DNA of 64,000 nucleotides from Lindgomyces ingoldianus (lineage: Eukaryota > Ascomycota > Dothideomycetes > Pleosporales > Lindgomycetaceae), in contig NW_022985178.1 in NCBI RefSeq assembly GCF_010093535.1, forward strand, positions 23,034-87,033. Direction: 5' to 3'. Shown one piece after another: positions 35,601-46,638 of the stretch. The notes under the pieces were generated by a model. That model was given only the letters and a program-made list of their open reading frames with translations. It searched no databases and had not been told where the DNA came from. The position numbers and the translations under genes were made by a program. Position 1 is the stretch's first letter; every line of letters starts with the position of its first letter.

Positions 35601-38600
35601 TAAAAAAGTTTTTTATAAAGAAATTAAAGTAAACAAAAACATAGAATAGATTAGAGTTATATAAGTCTAAAAAAAAAGTTAAATTCTGCCTAAATACAAA
35701 GACTATAAGGACATGTTTAAAACACTAGAGGATCCTAAAAAGTTACTACTACATTAGCCTTAGAATTACACTATTAACTTAATAAAAAATTATAACTTAA
35801 AAACATATAAGCTCTACCTTTTAACTAAGGCACAGAAGAAGGCTTTATAGAAATATGTTAATAAAATGTTAGTATAAGAACATATTTATAAAAGCTATAG
35901 CCCTATAGCTTTAGCAGTAGTCTTTGTAAAAAAAAAAAAAAAAAAAATTTAAGTCTATTAAAACTATAGAACTTTAAATAATAACATAATTTAAAACTAA
36001 TTTCTTTTACTAATTATATAAAATATTATAAATTAATTAAAAGAAACCTAGTACTTTATAAAGTTTAATGTATAAAATAGATTTAATAAAATAAGGATAT
36101 AAAAAAAAGATAAATAGCTTACAGTGTTTAAAACTCTATAAAGACTCTATAAGTTACTAGTAATGCTATTTAGACTAATAAATGCCCTAGTAATGTTCTA
36201 GTAAATTATTAATACAGCCCTTAACTTATACTTTAATGTCTTTACTTTAGTATACCTAGACAACGTACTTATCTATTTAAAAGATACCCTAGAAGACTAT
36301 GTATAGAAGGTATAGAAGGTTTTAGAATAACTTAGGAAGTATAGACTTTATCTACAGCTCTCTAAATGCAAATTCTATGTTACTAAAATAAAATACTTAA
36401 GATTTATAATTAATAAAAAAGAAATAAAAATTAATTTAGCTAAAGTATAAAAAGTGCTTAAGTAGCTAGAACTAATAATAGTTAAAGAAGTAAAAGAATT
36501 TTTAGAACTGTTAGGCTACATTAGACAGATAATTAAAGACTATTTAAAAATTACGATACTACTAACAAACACTATAACTAAGAAGTAGGCAGCAGTAAAG
36601 TTTGTCTAGACTTTAGAAATAAATAAAGCATTTATAACACTAAAATAAGCTATAATAGACAAACTAGTACTAAAAATGTACAACTTATAACTAGATATAA
36701 AGATCCACACAGACGCATCCCTTAGAGCTAGCAGAGCTGCGCTATATTAGAAATAGAAAGACAGAAAATAGCACCTAGTTGTGTACTACTCTGCTAAGTT
36801 CTTAGGACCTAAAGTAGGCTATAGCATACTTAATAAAGAACTAAAAGCAATATTAAACACTATAAGAGTTTAGGCTACTAAGCTACACAGAATAGTAAAA
36901 CTATTTAATGTTATAACTAACTATGTAAATCTAGTTATGTTTCTAACAGTAAAAAAGTTATTACTAATGCACATAAAATAAGTAATAGAGCTTGCCTAGT
37001 TTAACTGTATTATTAAGCATGTCCTAGAAGCATAAAACTAGCAGGCTAACGCCTTTAGCTAGAGACTAGATTACTTTAATAAAGAAAAAAAAAATAAAGG
37101 AGTTTACACTTTTTAAAGAAACTAATAAAGAATAGATCTATAACAAACTCTAACTTATAAAAGAATTCTACATGCTTATAGCTAGTAAGTAGGGGTAAAA
37201 AAACTTAATCTAAAAATATTATAAATCTCTAATGTTTAGACACCTAAAAATAGGCACTCTTTAGAAAAAGCTAAGGGCTGCTATACTATAATAAATACTA
37301 AAAGTAAAGCAACTATACATAAAGGTGCTTAAAAAATATAATATCTATAATAAAAATAACTTACAAAGGCATAAAGCTTATAGATACCTCTAACTAATTA
37401 AAGCACTAAAGTTACTATAGATAATAATTATAATAGATTTTATTATAGGATTACCCCTGTCTAAAAAACTAGAAACAGACAGGATGTGCAATATAATTAT
37501 AGTAGCTTTAGATAAAACTACTAAGTACCTATACACTTAGCTCTTAGAAAAAATAATAACAGCTAAAAAATTTATTTATAAATTAAAATAAAACATAATA
37601 TTAGTACATAGATACCTTAGAATTATTATCTTTAACTAAGATAAACTGTTTACTAGTAGTTTCTAGAAAGCAGTAATGCAGCACATAGGCATAGCGCATA
37701 AGCTATTAACAGCCTACTACCTGCAAACAGACAGGCAGACTAAAAGAGTAAATGCAGAAATAAAGAAATATTTAAGAAAGTACATTTTCTACACTTAAGA
37801 TAACTAGGCAGAATAGCTTCTAATAGCGCAGTTAGTAATTAATAATGTAGAATTAGCTATAATAAAAGAAACACTATATAAAGCTAATTATAGATATAAC
37901 CTATACTTTATGTTGCACAGGAATTAACTTATAGACCTATAAAAGTTAATAGATTAGCTAACAGACCTATGTTAGATACATAAAAAGTTAGCTGTTAAAG
38001 TAAAGTCTAGTAGAGTAATAATAAAGAAGTATATAAACAAATTATAATAACTAGAACTAGAAATCTACTTAGAAGACTATGTCTATCTTAACATAAAAAA
38101 CCTTAAGATACTTAGGCCTTTTAGAAAGCTAGCAAAAAAAAAAATAGAACTATATAAAGTCTTTTAAACTTAGTAGAACAACTGCAAGCTTAAGCTTCCT
38201 CTACATATAAAAATACATCTATAGTTCTATATCTCTAGATTAAAAAAGGCACTTAAAGGGATTCTCTTATCTATATAAAAATAAAAGGACAAAGAAACAG
38301 AGTATAAAGTTAAGCGCATTATTAGTAATTAAAAAAATTAAAAAGAATTTCTAGTAAAATAGAAAAAGTAGCTTACTAGTAAAAACACATAGAAACTAGC
38401 TAAAAATCTGCAAAACACGCAGCTGTTAGTATAAAAGTACCTCTAGGCTTATTTAAAAGAAACTAGCTAGGTAATAAGGCACCTATATTAAAAAGAATAG
38501 CTATGTTATTACTAAATAGCAGCAGCTTTTAGAAACAAGTTTTAGCTAATAATAGTTAAGAAAAAAAACAACCTTTTACTTTAGCCTTAAAAGCTTCTAT

Positions 38601-39185
38601 CTTGTCTAAAAAAGATAGGTCTCTTTTTAGGTACTTTACATAATAAGCTTCTAGTAAATCTAGTAATTTTTAAATATAATCCTATTTAGAATACTCTTTA
38701 TCTATTACCTCTAGCATTTTTTTTTGTAAATAAAGCTGCTTCTAATCCTACGCTAGTTCTTCCTAGTTTTAAGCCTATTACTTATCCTATAATGCATAAT
38801 TTTAAGCCTTTAAAGCTTTAGCTTTCTAAAGAAGCGTTTTTTTTTTTTCTCTAAATAATTTTATATAGCATTAGAAATAAAGGTGTTACATTTATTATAC
38901 TTTTTTACACACTTAACGCACTTATTTAAGGATAAAGTTAATATATAAGACAACTCTAAAGATTAGTAAGCGCTATAGAGCCTTATTTTTATCTAATAAA
39001 AAAAATTAAAACAATAAGTAACATAAGGACAGTAGAATAAATAAGACTAGTAAGCTATTTAGTATAAGATAAATAGATGTTAAAAATGCCTTTTAGTAAG
39101 TAAACACTTACTTTATAAATAAACTTTTACTAACACAGTTGTGTAAGCAGAGCAGTAAGGGCGCTGCTAAGAAGAGGGGGCAGCG
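32659..39185 (+). pseudogene. Chromovirus gag-pol remnant
   Basis: One + frame family carries all domains but many TAG/TAA stops. A gag zinc knuckle CLNYKKVGHFY-stop-NC lies near 33781-33822, with the second Cys changed to Tyr. The protease LAFIDSRYTFTAID lies near 35125-35165. The reverse transcriptase active site VYLDNVLIY is at 36250-36276, where YLDD is expected. RNase H IHTDASLRASRAAL starts near 36702. The integrase HHCC region spans about 37230-37380, the first catalytic Asp is in IDFIIGLPLSK near 37435, and GIAHKLLTAYYLQTDRQT lies near 37690. The chromodomain KEFLVKWKK.. analogue (EFLVK-stop-KK-stop-LTSKNT-stop-KLAKNL) lies at about 38345-38410. G-to-A changes hit catalytic and zinc-binding codons, so it is inactive. 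Confidence 0.85.
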
Positions 39186-39790
39186 TGTTATAGTCTACAG
39201 TTAGACTAGTGTAACTCTACTAGCAGTGCTCCACAATCTAGCTAGTTTAGGGCAAGGCTTACTTACTAACTAATTAGAGGACGCAGAGGTAGCACAGCTA
39301 CCTAAGATTATAGAAGAATGCGTTGTCTAATAGAAGGACAGGCTGCAAATTAAAAGGAGCTTAAGGGAGCTTAAAAGAGCTTATAAAAACCCCTCTTAGG
39401 GGGCTCCTACAAACTTCTGCTAACTCCCCTTAGCGTCCTCTGCCTATGTATATAGTTCCTACATTAAATAACCTTTAGAAGGTGTGTTTAACATTTAGTT
39501 TATTTTTTACATAGACTAAGTAGCATTTAGCTTTTTAAAGAGCTGCAATACTATTTATATATCTTGCACTATATATACCTCTAACCCTGTCTAATAGGAC
39601 TGTTTAACCCTAGCCTCCCTACTGCTGCACATAGGGCAAACTATAATCTAGTCACTCTCCCTCCCTCTATTAGCCTAATAGCCTGTACGTAGGACTGTAC
39701 ACCCTACCGGATTGGCCCCTACTACCCGTCCTACTTCCCACCTAGGAATATTATTAGACCTGAGTGCTTCACAAAGCAAGGATTGTAACA
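39186..39790 (+). repeat. 3' LTR of the chromovirus (605 bp)
   Basis: Direct repeat of 32054-32658. Its outer end keeps CCCTACCGGATTGGCCCC, which reads CTTACTAGATTAGCCCC in the other LTR. Confidence 0.92.
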
Positions 39791-41336
39791 ATGCGTAAGG
39801 ATTTCCCCCCTAGCTAGCAGCTATAGCTAATATAGCTAATTCTTTACGCGCTAAGCATAATATAGGCTATATTAGCATAAACTAGCCTAATATGTTTATT
39901 AAGTGTTACTTAAAGCTTAAAGTAAAGTTTAAGTGTAAGTATAACTATAAAAAAGCTTTTTATAAAAATTTTATAGTAATTTAAAGCTAGTTTAACTTTA
40001 TAAAGAATATTAAAGCTAAGTATAGCATCTAAAATAACAACATGTACAACTTTAATAAAACAGAGTTTATAATAGGCTAGATATCTACTAGAGCAGTTAT
40101 TACAGGTTTAGAGAGATAAGAATAGCTAAAAGCAGTCTAGCTAGGTAACTAGAAGTAGACAACAGCTATCTAGGGCATTAATACTAAAAAGTAGGCTATT
40201 TTACTTTTTATTATCTTCTAAAGTAGCAACTACCTTTTAAACTAGTATAAGAAAGAAAATTTACTTTAGAATTAAGTTATTACAATCTCTAAGCGCAGCT
40301 AGACTACTAATTAGCTTAGTTTAGACTAGTTAAAGCACTTTAACGCGCATATAAAAAAGTGTACTATTAGTAGCTACTGTCTGCTAGTTATTAACAGCTA
40401 TAAGAGCTATAACTTACTTTATTTTTAGTAATACTATAAAGATAATAAAATTATTACTATTTACATACTTTTTTACTTATTACACTTTTTATAGCTACTT
40501 AATGTAGGTTGTTTTACTTCTTTAAAAAAAGCATATAGGCGCTAAGCTAAAAACTTTATACATAACTAAATTACTTATATTATAAAAATAAAGTTCTTAC
40601 TATGCTTTAAAGTAGCTTATAATGCTATAATTACTTTTAGTAATATCTAAGAAAAGTTTTAAAGCGCTAGATTAGTTTCTTTTAACCTATAATAAGTTAT
40701 AATAGGCCTTAATGTAAAGTTGCGCACTCTATTACTACTACTACCTATATATAATAAGCCCTAGTAGTTGTAAACTCTAAGTAATACTTTAAAACTTAGG
40801 TTATAATTAATGCTTATAAAGATAAAAATTTAAAAGTATATAAATAGTTTACTAACTTTTATAGTTAAGGCGTTTAAAAAAGTTTTAAAAAGAGTAGTAA
40901 TAATTACATATAAGCTAGTGTTAGTGTAATAAAAAATTACTAAGCTTTAAGTAGCTAATAAAGCTGCTATATAATATAAATTACATAAAAAAAAGTAAAT
41001 TAAGGCAGAAAAGACTTTAATAATTTAGGAAGGCCTGCGCTTAACAGCTCTAAAGAAGTTTAAAGTGCGCAGTAACAGGAAGAAGGCAAAAAAGCAGGTG
41101 CAAGCTAAAGTAGGTGAGCTATCCTAAAGGCGCTGCAGACAGTGCAATTAGACTAGGCATAACGCGCAAACATGTAAGTAAGAAGTAAAAGTAGTATCTA
41201 AATAATATTCTAGGCTGTACTGTACTATATAGTGCCAGAGCGGGTTGTTATAGGCTATAATAGAGTTTGTTAGGGTGGGGTCTTAGCAAAAGTGAGCGAC
41301 TTGGGTGTGTAAGCGACTCGCCCATGAAGTACGTTA

Positions 41337-41456
41337 CATAATACAGTTGCTACTACAAAGTTTTATAAAGTTTAGAGAACAGAAACGTAGACAAATTAAT
41401 AATAAAAGGTCCCCTTATATAAAAAGTAAGCAGTAAAGTTGTAGTATCTAAGAAAT
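41337..41456. other. Right subterminal region of the large DNA transposon
   Basis: AT-rich DNA between the Fot1 insertion and the right TIR. No motif was recognised. Confidence 0.4.
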
Positions 41457-41492
41457 AATTATAAAAGTCCCTTAAATAGCTAGGGAGAGAAA
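41457..41492 (-). repeat. Right terminal inverted repeat of the large DNA transposon
   Basis: AATTATAAAAGTCCCTTAAA.. through GGGAGAGAAA is the reverse complement of the split left TIR, with 33 of 36 matches. Immediately beyond, base composition returns to normal. Confidence 0.65.
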
Positions 41493-41662
41493 GCCTTTCT
41501 TACACCCTTATTGGCTAGAGAGATAGGGCTTGCGCCACTAAGGCCACTAGCAGGGGCTTGCCCCTGTCGAGGCTCTCTCCCCATCCCGTCTGAGCTTGCT
41601 GAGATAAAGCACACGACCATGCTTCCCTTCATTTGGAGGGCTACAGATGATGTGTCACCATC

Positions 41663-42197
41663 CTAAATGCGGACTTGCGGCCGATAGGCCGTCATGTCGG
41701 TTGATTGGGTGCCGGGCCTGTCAACCGCAACACTGCACCGTGTACCGGGGAGGGCTCCCTTAGAGTTAGGAGGGAGGGAAAAGACGATATGCGCACATAG
41801 ATGAACTTGAGAAAGAAGCTTGATTTGGGCTTGACTCTGCTTGCCTTTGGCTGCAAATTCATCTACTTTTTTGCAATTTCTGTCGGCGGCCTCAAAAGTT
41901 ATGAGATTTGTAGTGTAGTGATGGTGATGCTGCTGCTCAATGTACACGCACCTTAACCCACTCAAGCCTGCGACGATGCTCCTGGGTCCAGTTGTTGCTC
42001 TCTCCGGTATCCTGGTTGTCCTTGCCCTTTGTGCTGAAGCCTTTCCTCCACAGGCTGATGGCTATGTGGATGTTGGCAATGCTTCTGCAGTTAAGTCTGT
42101 TGTCTGGCACATTGTTCTGTTGAAGGTGATCGCAAATGGCCTGTCCGGTCTGGGTGGTGGAATTGTAGGAGACGGCAGACGGATCGTAGATGGACAT
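41663..42197 (-). CDS. Possible two-exon hypothetical protein (weak model)
   Basis: On the - strand an open frame from 42197 (MSIYDPSAVSYNS) reads to a candidate GT donor at 41951. A 61-bp intron with a CATAAC branch-like site leads to AG at 41891, and a second in-phase exon ends at the stop at 41663. The joined product would be 157 aa. The frame is also open upstream of the ATG to about 42281 (DWHDVVAYIYQGK), so the true start may lie in another exon or have been lost. Four Cys residues occur, no signal peptide is visible, and I do not recognise the family. Overlapping + strand ORFs are probably shadows. Confidence 0.3.
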
Positions 42198-42642
42198 CTT
42201 GCCCTGGTAGATGTAGGCGACGACGTCGTGCCAGTCAGCTTGGCCGCTGGCATGAGCCTGCTTTGCTTTCGCTCGTACGGACTATAAGGCGCAAGGTAGG
42301 ACGGTGGCGCCCGAGTTGCAGGGCATCAGGACGATGAACATCGACAATCGGGCGGTTCCCAGTGTGACGAACGTGGGTGGCAGAACGACATCAAACTCGT
42401 GGCTTTAAGTTTTGTGGCCAATCATGACCCCTGCTGCTTAGACGCAACATCCGACACTAGCCGAGGGAAGATGTTGCGTCGGCGTTCGCACGTGCTGATC
42501 GCAGATCTTGCCTAATAAGTAGCTCGCGCCGCGCTGCGAGTTTTCAGCCCAACGCAACGCCTTCGGCTTCGACCTAAGAGAACGAAGCAAACACCGCAGA
42601 ATACCACAGAACACTCGCAAAACCCGGATACTATATCATACA

Positions 42643-43428
42643 ATGGAATTTCTTCACTCTGAGAAGTTTTTTCTCTCACAATATGGCACAGCTGAGGTGT
42701 TGAGCAAGCAAGGGGGTGCAAAAGTCCTCCTGTTTGGCGATGAGCTGATACTTAAAACTGGCCGCAGAGTATCACGGGCAGAGGAAGTCGCTATGCGGCT
42801 AGTAAAAGAGCATACTGACGTTCCTGTTCCCGAAGTCGGCTCTTCGTATTACAACGCAAACGAAGGACGTTTGTGTATGAGCTTTATTCCAGGAAAGCCG
42901 CTAAATAAGTCTTGGGACTATCTAGACAACACAGTGAAGGAACGCCTCTGTCATAATATCTGGAGCATTATTGAGAAATTACGACAGATTCCAAAACCCC
43001 CCGAGCTACAACACCTTTTTCTCGGCCTTGCCGACGGTTCTAATAGCCGGGACGTACTCGTGGCAGAACTATCCGAGCATCAGCGACTTCTGGACGATGA
43101 GGCTGTCCGGAGTCGCATCTACGAGCGTTACTATGAGTGTAATGGTCGAAAATATGAGAAGGAATTACCGGATATGCTTCCTCGTGCGGAATTTTCTGTT
43201 TTTACCCACGGTGATATTTCACCCCGGAATATCATGTTTGACTCGAAGACCCAGCAAATCACTGGTATTATCGACTGGGAAAATGCTGGATGGTATCCAG
43301 ATTATTGGGAGTATGCGAATATCTTGAAGCCTTCTGTAGATGACAATTGGCAAGAGTGGATGGATCTGACGGCTCCAAGGAAGTGGGACATTAGCGGAAT
43401 AATGGCAGCACGGGTTGTTTTACTCTAA
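42643..43428 (+). CDS. APH-family phosphotransferase, intact
   Basis: A 261-aa uninterrupted ORF. It matches the aminoglycoside-phosphotransferase/choline-kinase-like fold. A Lys in LILKTG (K38) and Glu in RAEEVA (E47/48) sit where the nucleotide-binding Lys-Glu pair is expected. HGDISPRNIMFD carries the catalytic Asp191 and metal-binding Asn196 (Brenner motif). GIIDWENAGWYP supplies the second metal-binding Asp211. The ending ISGIMAARVVLL is typical of the full-length fungal members. The family transfers the gamma-phosphate of ATP to small-molecule hydroxyls, but the substrate of fungal paralogues is mostly unknown. The start has A at -3 (CATACAATGG) and a TATAT stretch about 10-15 bases upstream. 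No intron is needed. It is the clearest intact gene in the window and shows no RIP-type stops. Confidence 0.88.
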   Translation: MEFLHSEKFFLSQYGTAEVLSKQGGAKVLLFGDELILKTGRRVSRAEEVAMRLVKEHTDVPVPEVGSSYYNANEGRLCMSFIPGKPLNKSWDYLDNTVKERLCHNIWSIIEKLRQIPKPPELQHLFLGLADGSNSRDVLVAELSEHQRLLDDEAVRSRIYERYYECNGRKYEKELPDMLPRAEFSVFTHGDISPRNIMFDSKTQQITGIIDWENAGWYPDYWEYANILKPSVDDNWQEWMDLTAPRKWDISGIMAARVVLL

Positions 43429-43609
43429 GAGTCATATTCATGGTAATAAAGCCTGAACCTCTTAATTCAGTCTAAGCTAATGTAGCTAGGACTAGCCAGC
43501 ACCGTCTTGAGCACAGCTACGGGGTGGAAGCGCACATAGGAATGGATTGTACAACTTTAATTCCTTCTAATACCGAGTATAGCCCCAACGCGCAACGTAT
43601 TCAGTTATC

Positions 43610-44209
43610 TTAACGTCGTCCAAGCAAGATAGGTGAGTCGATCATTTGCCGCAATCGCTCATGCCACTCGCCTTGCACAATTTCTTCGTCAATGAGACGA
43701 CAAATAACCCTTAGTGTCCATGACTGACAAGTCTCAGTAACTTCTGCCTGAGATGCGGCCCTTGGAGGTGGTTCTTGGTTGACCCAGTGTTGGACTCGCT
43801 GAGTGCGGCTTTGGTCGAGCTGAGCGAGGTGGAATATATCCTGGAAACTCGCGGAGTTGACGATATCAATATTCTCTTTATGCTTGTACACCATGAATGT
43901 ATGGTCGCCCTTGACTTGGTAGACTGTGCCGGCATGGCCTTCCCTTGAAATGAACAATAGCCAATGGTGGCCTTGGGGTTCTGGTTGCCGTTGGCGAACG
44001 AGTGAAAGGTATAATGGCTCCGGGGGAACTGCAGCCTCTGGCGTATCCTGAGTACTTGGCTGAGGGTCTGTGTATGACTGCCATTCATGTGTTCCAATCC
44101 TGCGCCAGTAGTAGTACTTGCCCCTTAGACTGGCATACTCTCGGAGACCTGCTCTTGTAATGGTGTATTGATCCATATGGATTGTCGGGTATAGGGCGGA
44201 GTGGAGCAA
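43610..44209 (-). CDS. Uncharacterised 199-aa protein with candidate Cys/His pair
   Basis: An uninterrupted - strand ORF, convergent with the APH gene (gap about 180 bp). The central part QGHHWLLFISREGHAGTVYQ (residues 80-99) and the later ETCQSWTLRVICRLIDEEIV (160-179) resemble a group of fungal proteins in which an HW..L block is followed by a CQxW block. A papain- or NlpC/P60-like active site built from His81/82 and Cys161 is a guess from spacing only. Residues 45-65 are low-complexity and rich in Pro/Thr. The Met at residue 12 (MDQYTITRAG) could be the real start. No signal peptide or membrane segment is evident. Function unknown. Confidence 0.65.
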   Translation of the reverse strand: MLHSALYPTIHMDQYTITRAGLREYASLRGKYYYWRRIGTHEWQSYTDPQPSTQDTPEAAVPPEPLYLSLVRQRQPEPQGHHWLLFISREGHAGTVYQVKGDHTFMVYKHKENIDIVNSASFQDIFHLAQLDQSRTQRVQHWVNQEPPPRAASQAEVTETCQSWTLRVICRLIDEEIVQGEWHERLRQMIDSPILLGRR

Positions 44210-46233
44210 CGATATGCAAAAGTCAAAACAAGGTTGAGAGACAATTTGATTTTCAAAGACGTGATTCGAAAGAAGCCTAGAGGATATAGATCTCAGAACA
44301 ATATGTTACCTCCTGGAATTCTCACCTATTTATGCTACTTCAACTATTTGAATACGTTGAGTAATCTGTGGTAAATGTGAGCGACTACGTTTGATCCTCT
44401 CCTCCAGCGATTAGATTTATTGGGTACGGATTGCCACGATTGTTCGGGTGCTTGATACCGCCGTTTCCAAACGTCTTAGCCTTGATCAGACAAGGTATAG
44501 ACGCATCTATTGGCAAAACCTCCCTTTCATTGAGGTCACGTAGCATCTACGCTGTGCCGCGGCGGTTACTGAGGCGAATAAGACTGAAGCTGGCTGTGCC
44601 GCAACTGAACACAGCCAGCGAACACCAACGGTGACGCCTAGTAACTGAGAACGAGGCAGATGAATGGCTGAAAGACGTTTCATTTCCATCCTCTGTTGGA
44701 GGAATCTACTACGTGAATTGGAGGATCAGCTCGGCGAAATGTTTAGGCGGCTAGTTACTACGGCGATGAACGGTTTGGGATGTTATATGACGCAATTCTG
44801 AATATAGTCATATTCTAGGAGGGAGGGAGGAAGTGTAGGGGTTGATTGATGCGTTGAGGCTTTGATTAAAAGAGCCCAGTGATACCTAATGCTGTCAATT
44901 AACCAGCTACTACAGTTGGGTTAACCGCATTACGTACTTGTCTTCCTTGCCTAGCATCTTGGGCGCCCCGCCGCGAACATAGAGCGCAATATAGAGTCGA
45001 TCTTTGTTAGGAGCCATCGTTGTGGTGAGTGGTGATGTCTACGGACTCGAAGATTGAGCTTGATCAATGAACAGCAAGCGTTCCACTATGTCCATGGAAG
45101 GTATTGAGTTTAGCGCTTGAGCGATTGGTTAGCAAATTGACGAAGGCCATATGCGCCAGGACTGTTTTGGGCCCCTGGCAGTGTGTGGAGTTGGCTGGCC
45201 CCGGCAGCAAACCACTCACTGCTAAGAGACCCGTGCACGGCGCTAGTTGGCTACCAGGATGTGGGAGCCTGCCCATCGGGGAAATAGTCTACCGGTGGCT
45301 CGAGCGGTAGCGCACACGCCATGAATACTTCATAAGGGGGACAACAAGGTGTCGGCTTTAACGTCAAGATCTCCGCATTCTCTAACAACATCCTGTTCTT
45401 CTCATCACTTCAACCGAAGTCCACCGTTTCCACTCCGCTCTCAATTTCTCACTCTTCGGCATAACATTAACGTCTCCCGAAGTTGCATCGTTGATATTCA
45501 ACTCGCTAGCATTCAAGTTGGTACCTTAAGATGAAAGAGATCCTTCGGGCGGCACAGGATGACTTAAAGAAATTAGGGGGATAGTACATTCCAGATCTAT
45601 GTGCGAACCCGTGGATATGACCACCAGTTACTGCCAATTTGGCATCGTGATCTCATCTGCACGGTCATATGCACCTTGCCAGCATCGTGAATATATATTC
45701 ATAAAGAAGGCTTAAGGAATTGAGCGTTTGCAATCGATCAAAATATGCTAAAGGAAATGATACTCAAAAAGAATGTGCTGTGCTGAGCTCATCGTCCCCA
45801 AGATTCCCCCAATAGAGACAGCAAGATCAGCCCAAAAACCTCGTGCAGCAACCGGGTTAGGCATCCTCTCTGTGAAGTGGGCCGCATGAGCATCAATCTC
45901 CAACGAGCCCTTGTTCAGCTGAAGGTTGCAATTTGCAATGCCGTCCGTTAATCTGAGTGAAGTGTTGGCGGTGTGACGTGGCCTTCCGGAGCAAAGACGG
46001 AGAGATTGAGCTTCCGCGAGCTCTGGGAGCGCTGTTCTCCAGGTTGTTGAAAGGCCATGATAATGATAGCACTGAAGGCTCTGAATGAATGCAATGAAGC
46101 AAGTTAATCCACGTAAGACGAATGACGCCTGTTGAAGTTCATCAGTAGAGTGCAGAAGGGGAGCATTGTGGGTTATACTTGCCTTCGTGCTAACATTGAG
46201 GAATAGTGTAACAGGGTAGTAGGCACAGATCTA
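44210..46233. other. GC-normal intergenic DNA without a recognised gene
   Basis: Short ORFs of 60-70 codons occur on both strands and overlap one another, with no family motif and no consistent splice structure. I see no repeats or RNA genes. Confidence 0.45.
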
Positions 46234-46638
46234 ATGCCACCGAGAGCCGTGTCTGTGGGACAGGCCGATGAGAGCGAAAGGACTAAACATTTCAACACGC
46301 TAGACTTGGTGGATGAGAATCCCAAGGACATTATGCTAAAAGAAGAAAATAGGGGAGAGCAAGAAGTTGATGTTTCGAATCAGAACACGCAGAGTGCCAA
46401 CACACCGTCTGCACCCTTTGCCAGCATTTCTAGCGAGAACACGCCTAGCATCACGAACAGTCAAAGCTAGACCGCGCCGCAGGATCCGAATGTAGTCGAG
46501 TTCCCTGGGGATACCACCTCTGTTGACGAGGTTAAATCGAGTCCTCTAACGCCCATTCACGAACAAGATGCATTCGAAGATCCAGTCCCTAAGGACAGCG
46601 AAAGTAAAGAGAAGGACGCCTTTACCTCGTCGGCGTGA
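46234..46638 (+). pseudogene. Acidic disordered ORF broken by one TAG
   Basis: From the ATG at 46234 a 134-codon frame is open except for a single TAG at 46468-46470 (after ..TNSQS). It then continues as TAPQDPNVVEFPGDTTSVDE to a TGA at 46638. The product is rich in Glu, Asp, Ser, Thr and Asn, with no Cys and no predicted domain. A Gln (CAG) or Trp codon changed to TAG would explain the break. It could be part of a longer spliced gene or a truncated 78-aa protein. Not recognised. Confidence 0.4.

Larger units (their letters stand above)
32054..39790 (+). mobile_element. Complete Ty3/gypsy chromovirus (7.7 kb)
   Basis: LTRs of 605 bp (32054-32658 and 39186-39790) begin TGTTA and end TAACA. 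They are flanked by ATGCG (32049-32053 and 39791-39795). The polypurine tract GAAGAGGGGGCAGCG lies at 39171-39185. The interior shows gag zinc knuckle, protease, RT, RNase H, integrase and chromodomain in the order typical of chromoviruses. Chromodomains of this family guide insertion to heterochromatin. The element inserted into a Fot1 copy and was then mutated by RIP. Confidence 0.92.
31725..41336 (+). mobile_element. Fot1/pogo copy D split by a full chromovirus
   Basis: The left TIR begins at TA 31725 (ACATACTTCATAGGCAAG..) and the right TIR ends at TA 41336. Element sequence is continuous when 32054-39790 plus one ATGCG is removed, giving about 1.87 kb. On the + strand the transposase remnant shows GFPP.LAA (39800), MYNFNKTEFIIG (40040-40075, the YNFDETGF block) and IQGINA-type sequence after 40160. 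The C-terminal tail contains CRQCN and RHNAQTC (41130-41180). Stop codons are everywhere. Confidence 0.9.
8535..41504. mobile_element. Ancient large DNA transposon with RecQ-type helicase and DUF6589-like protein
   Basis: A 36-bp inverted repeat marks both ends: 8546-8567 continued at 22776-22789 on the left, and 41457-41492 on the right. It matches at 33 of 36 positions and all three differences are transitions. A looser match extends outward to TGTTAG (8535) and CTTACA (ends 41504). CCC lies directly outside both ends (8532-8534 and 41505-41507), a possible 3-bp target duplication. Removing the gypsy insertion (8568-22770) and the Fot1 insertion (31725-41336) leaves about 9.15 kb. Contents: a RecQ-like helicase remnant on +, tandem repeats, and a DUF6589-like remnant on -. 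A helicase next to a candidate DDE-type protein between TIRs recalls the AcademH lineage of Academ transposons. That comparison is from memory and unverified. Confidence 0.55.

Noticed and set aside
8535..41504. Starship-type giant mobile element
   Set aside because: No tyrosine recombinase (DUF3435) was seen. The structure has TIRs, and most of its length is later insertions.
41940..42287. + strand 115-codon ORF with a hydrophobic, signal-like start
   Set aside because: It overlaps the antisense two-exon model and its Val/Gly-rich composition looks like a shadow. Neither is strongly supported, but the antisense frame has plausible splice sites in phase.
42971..43327. 118-codon ORF in another frame of the APH gene
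   Set aside because: It lies entirely within the APH reading frame, which has clear catalytic motifs.
43711..44097. 128-codon - strand ORF overlapping the 199-aa gene
   Set aside because: It is an alternative frame of the 199-aa gene and has no motif.
45064..45310. Overlapping sense and antisense ORFs of about 70 codons
   Set aside because: No family match, no codon-usage reason to prefer one, and no splice context.
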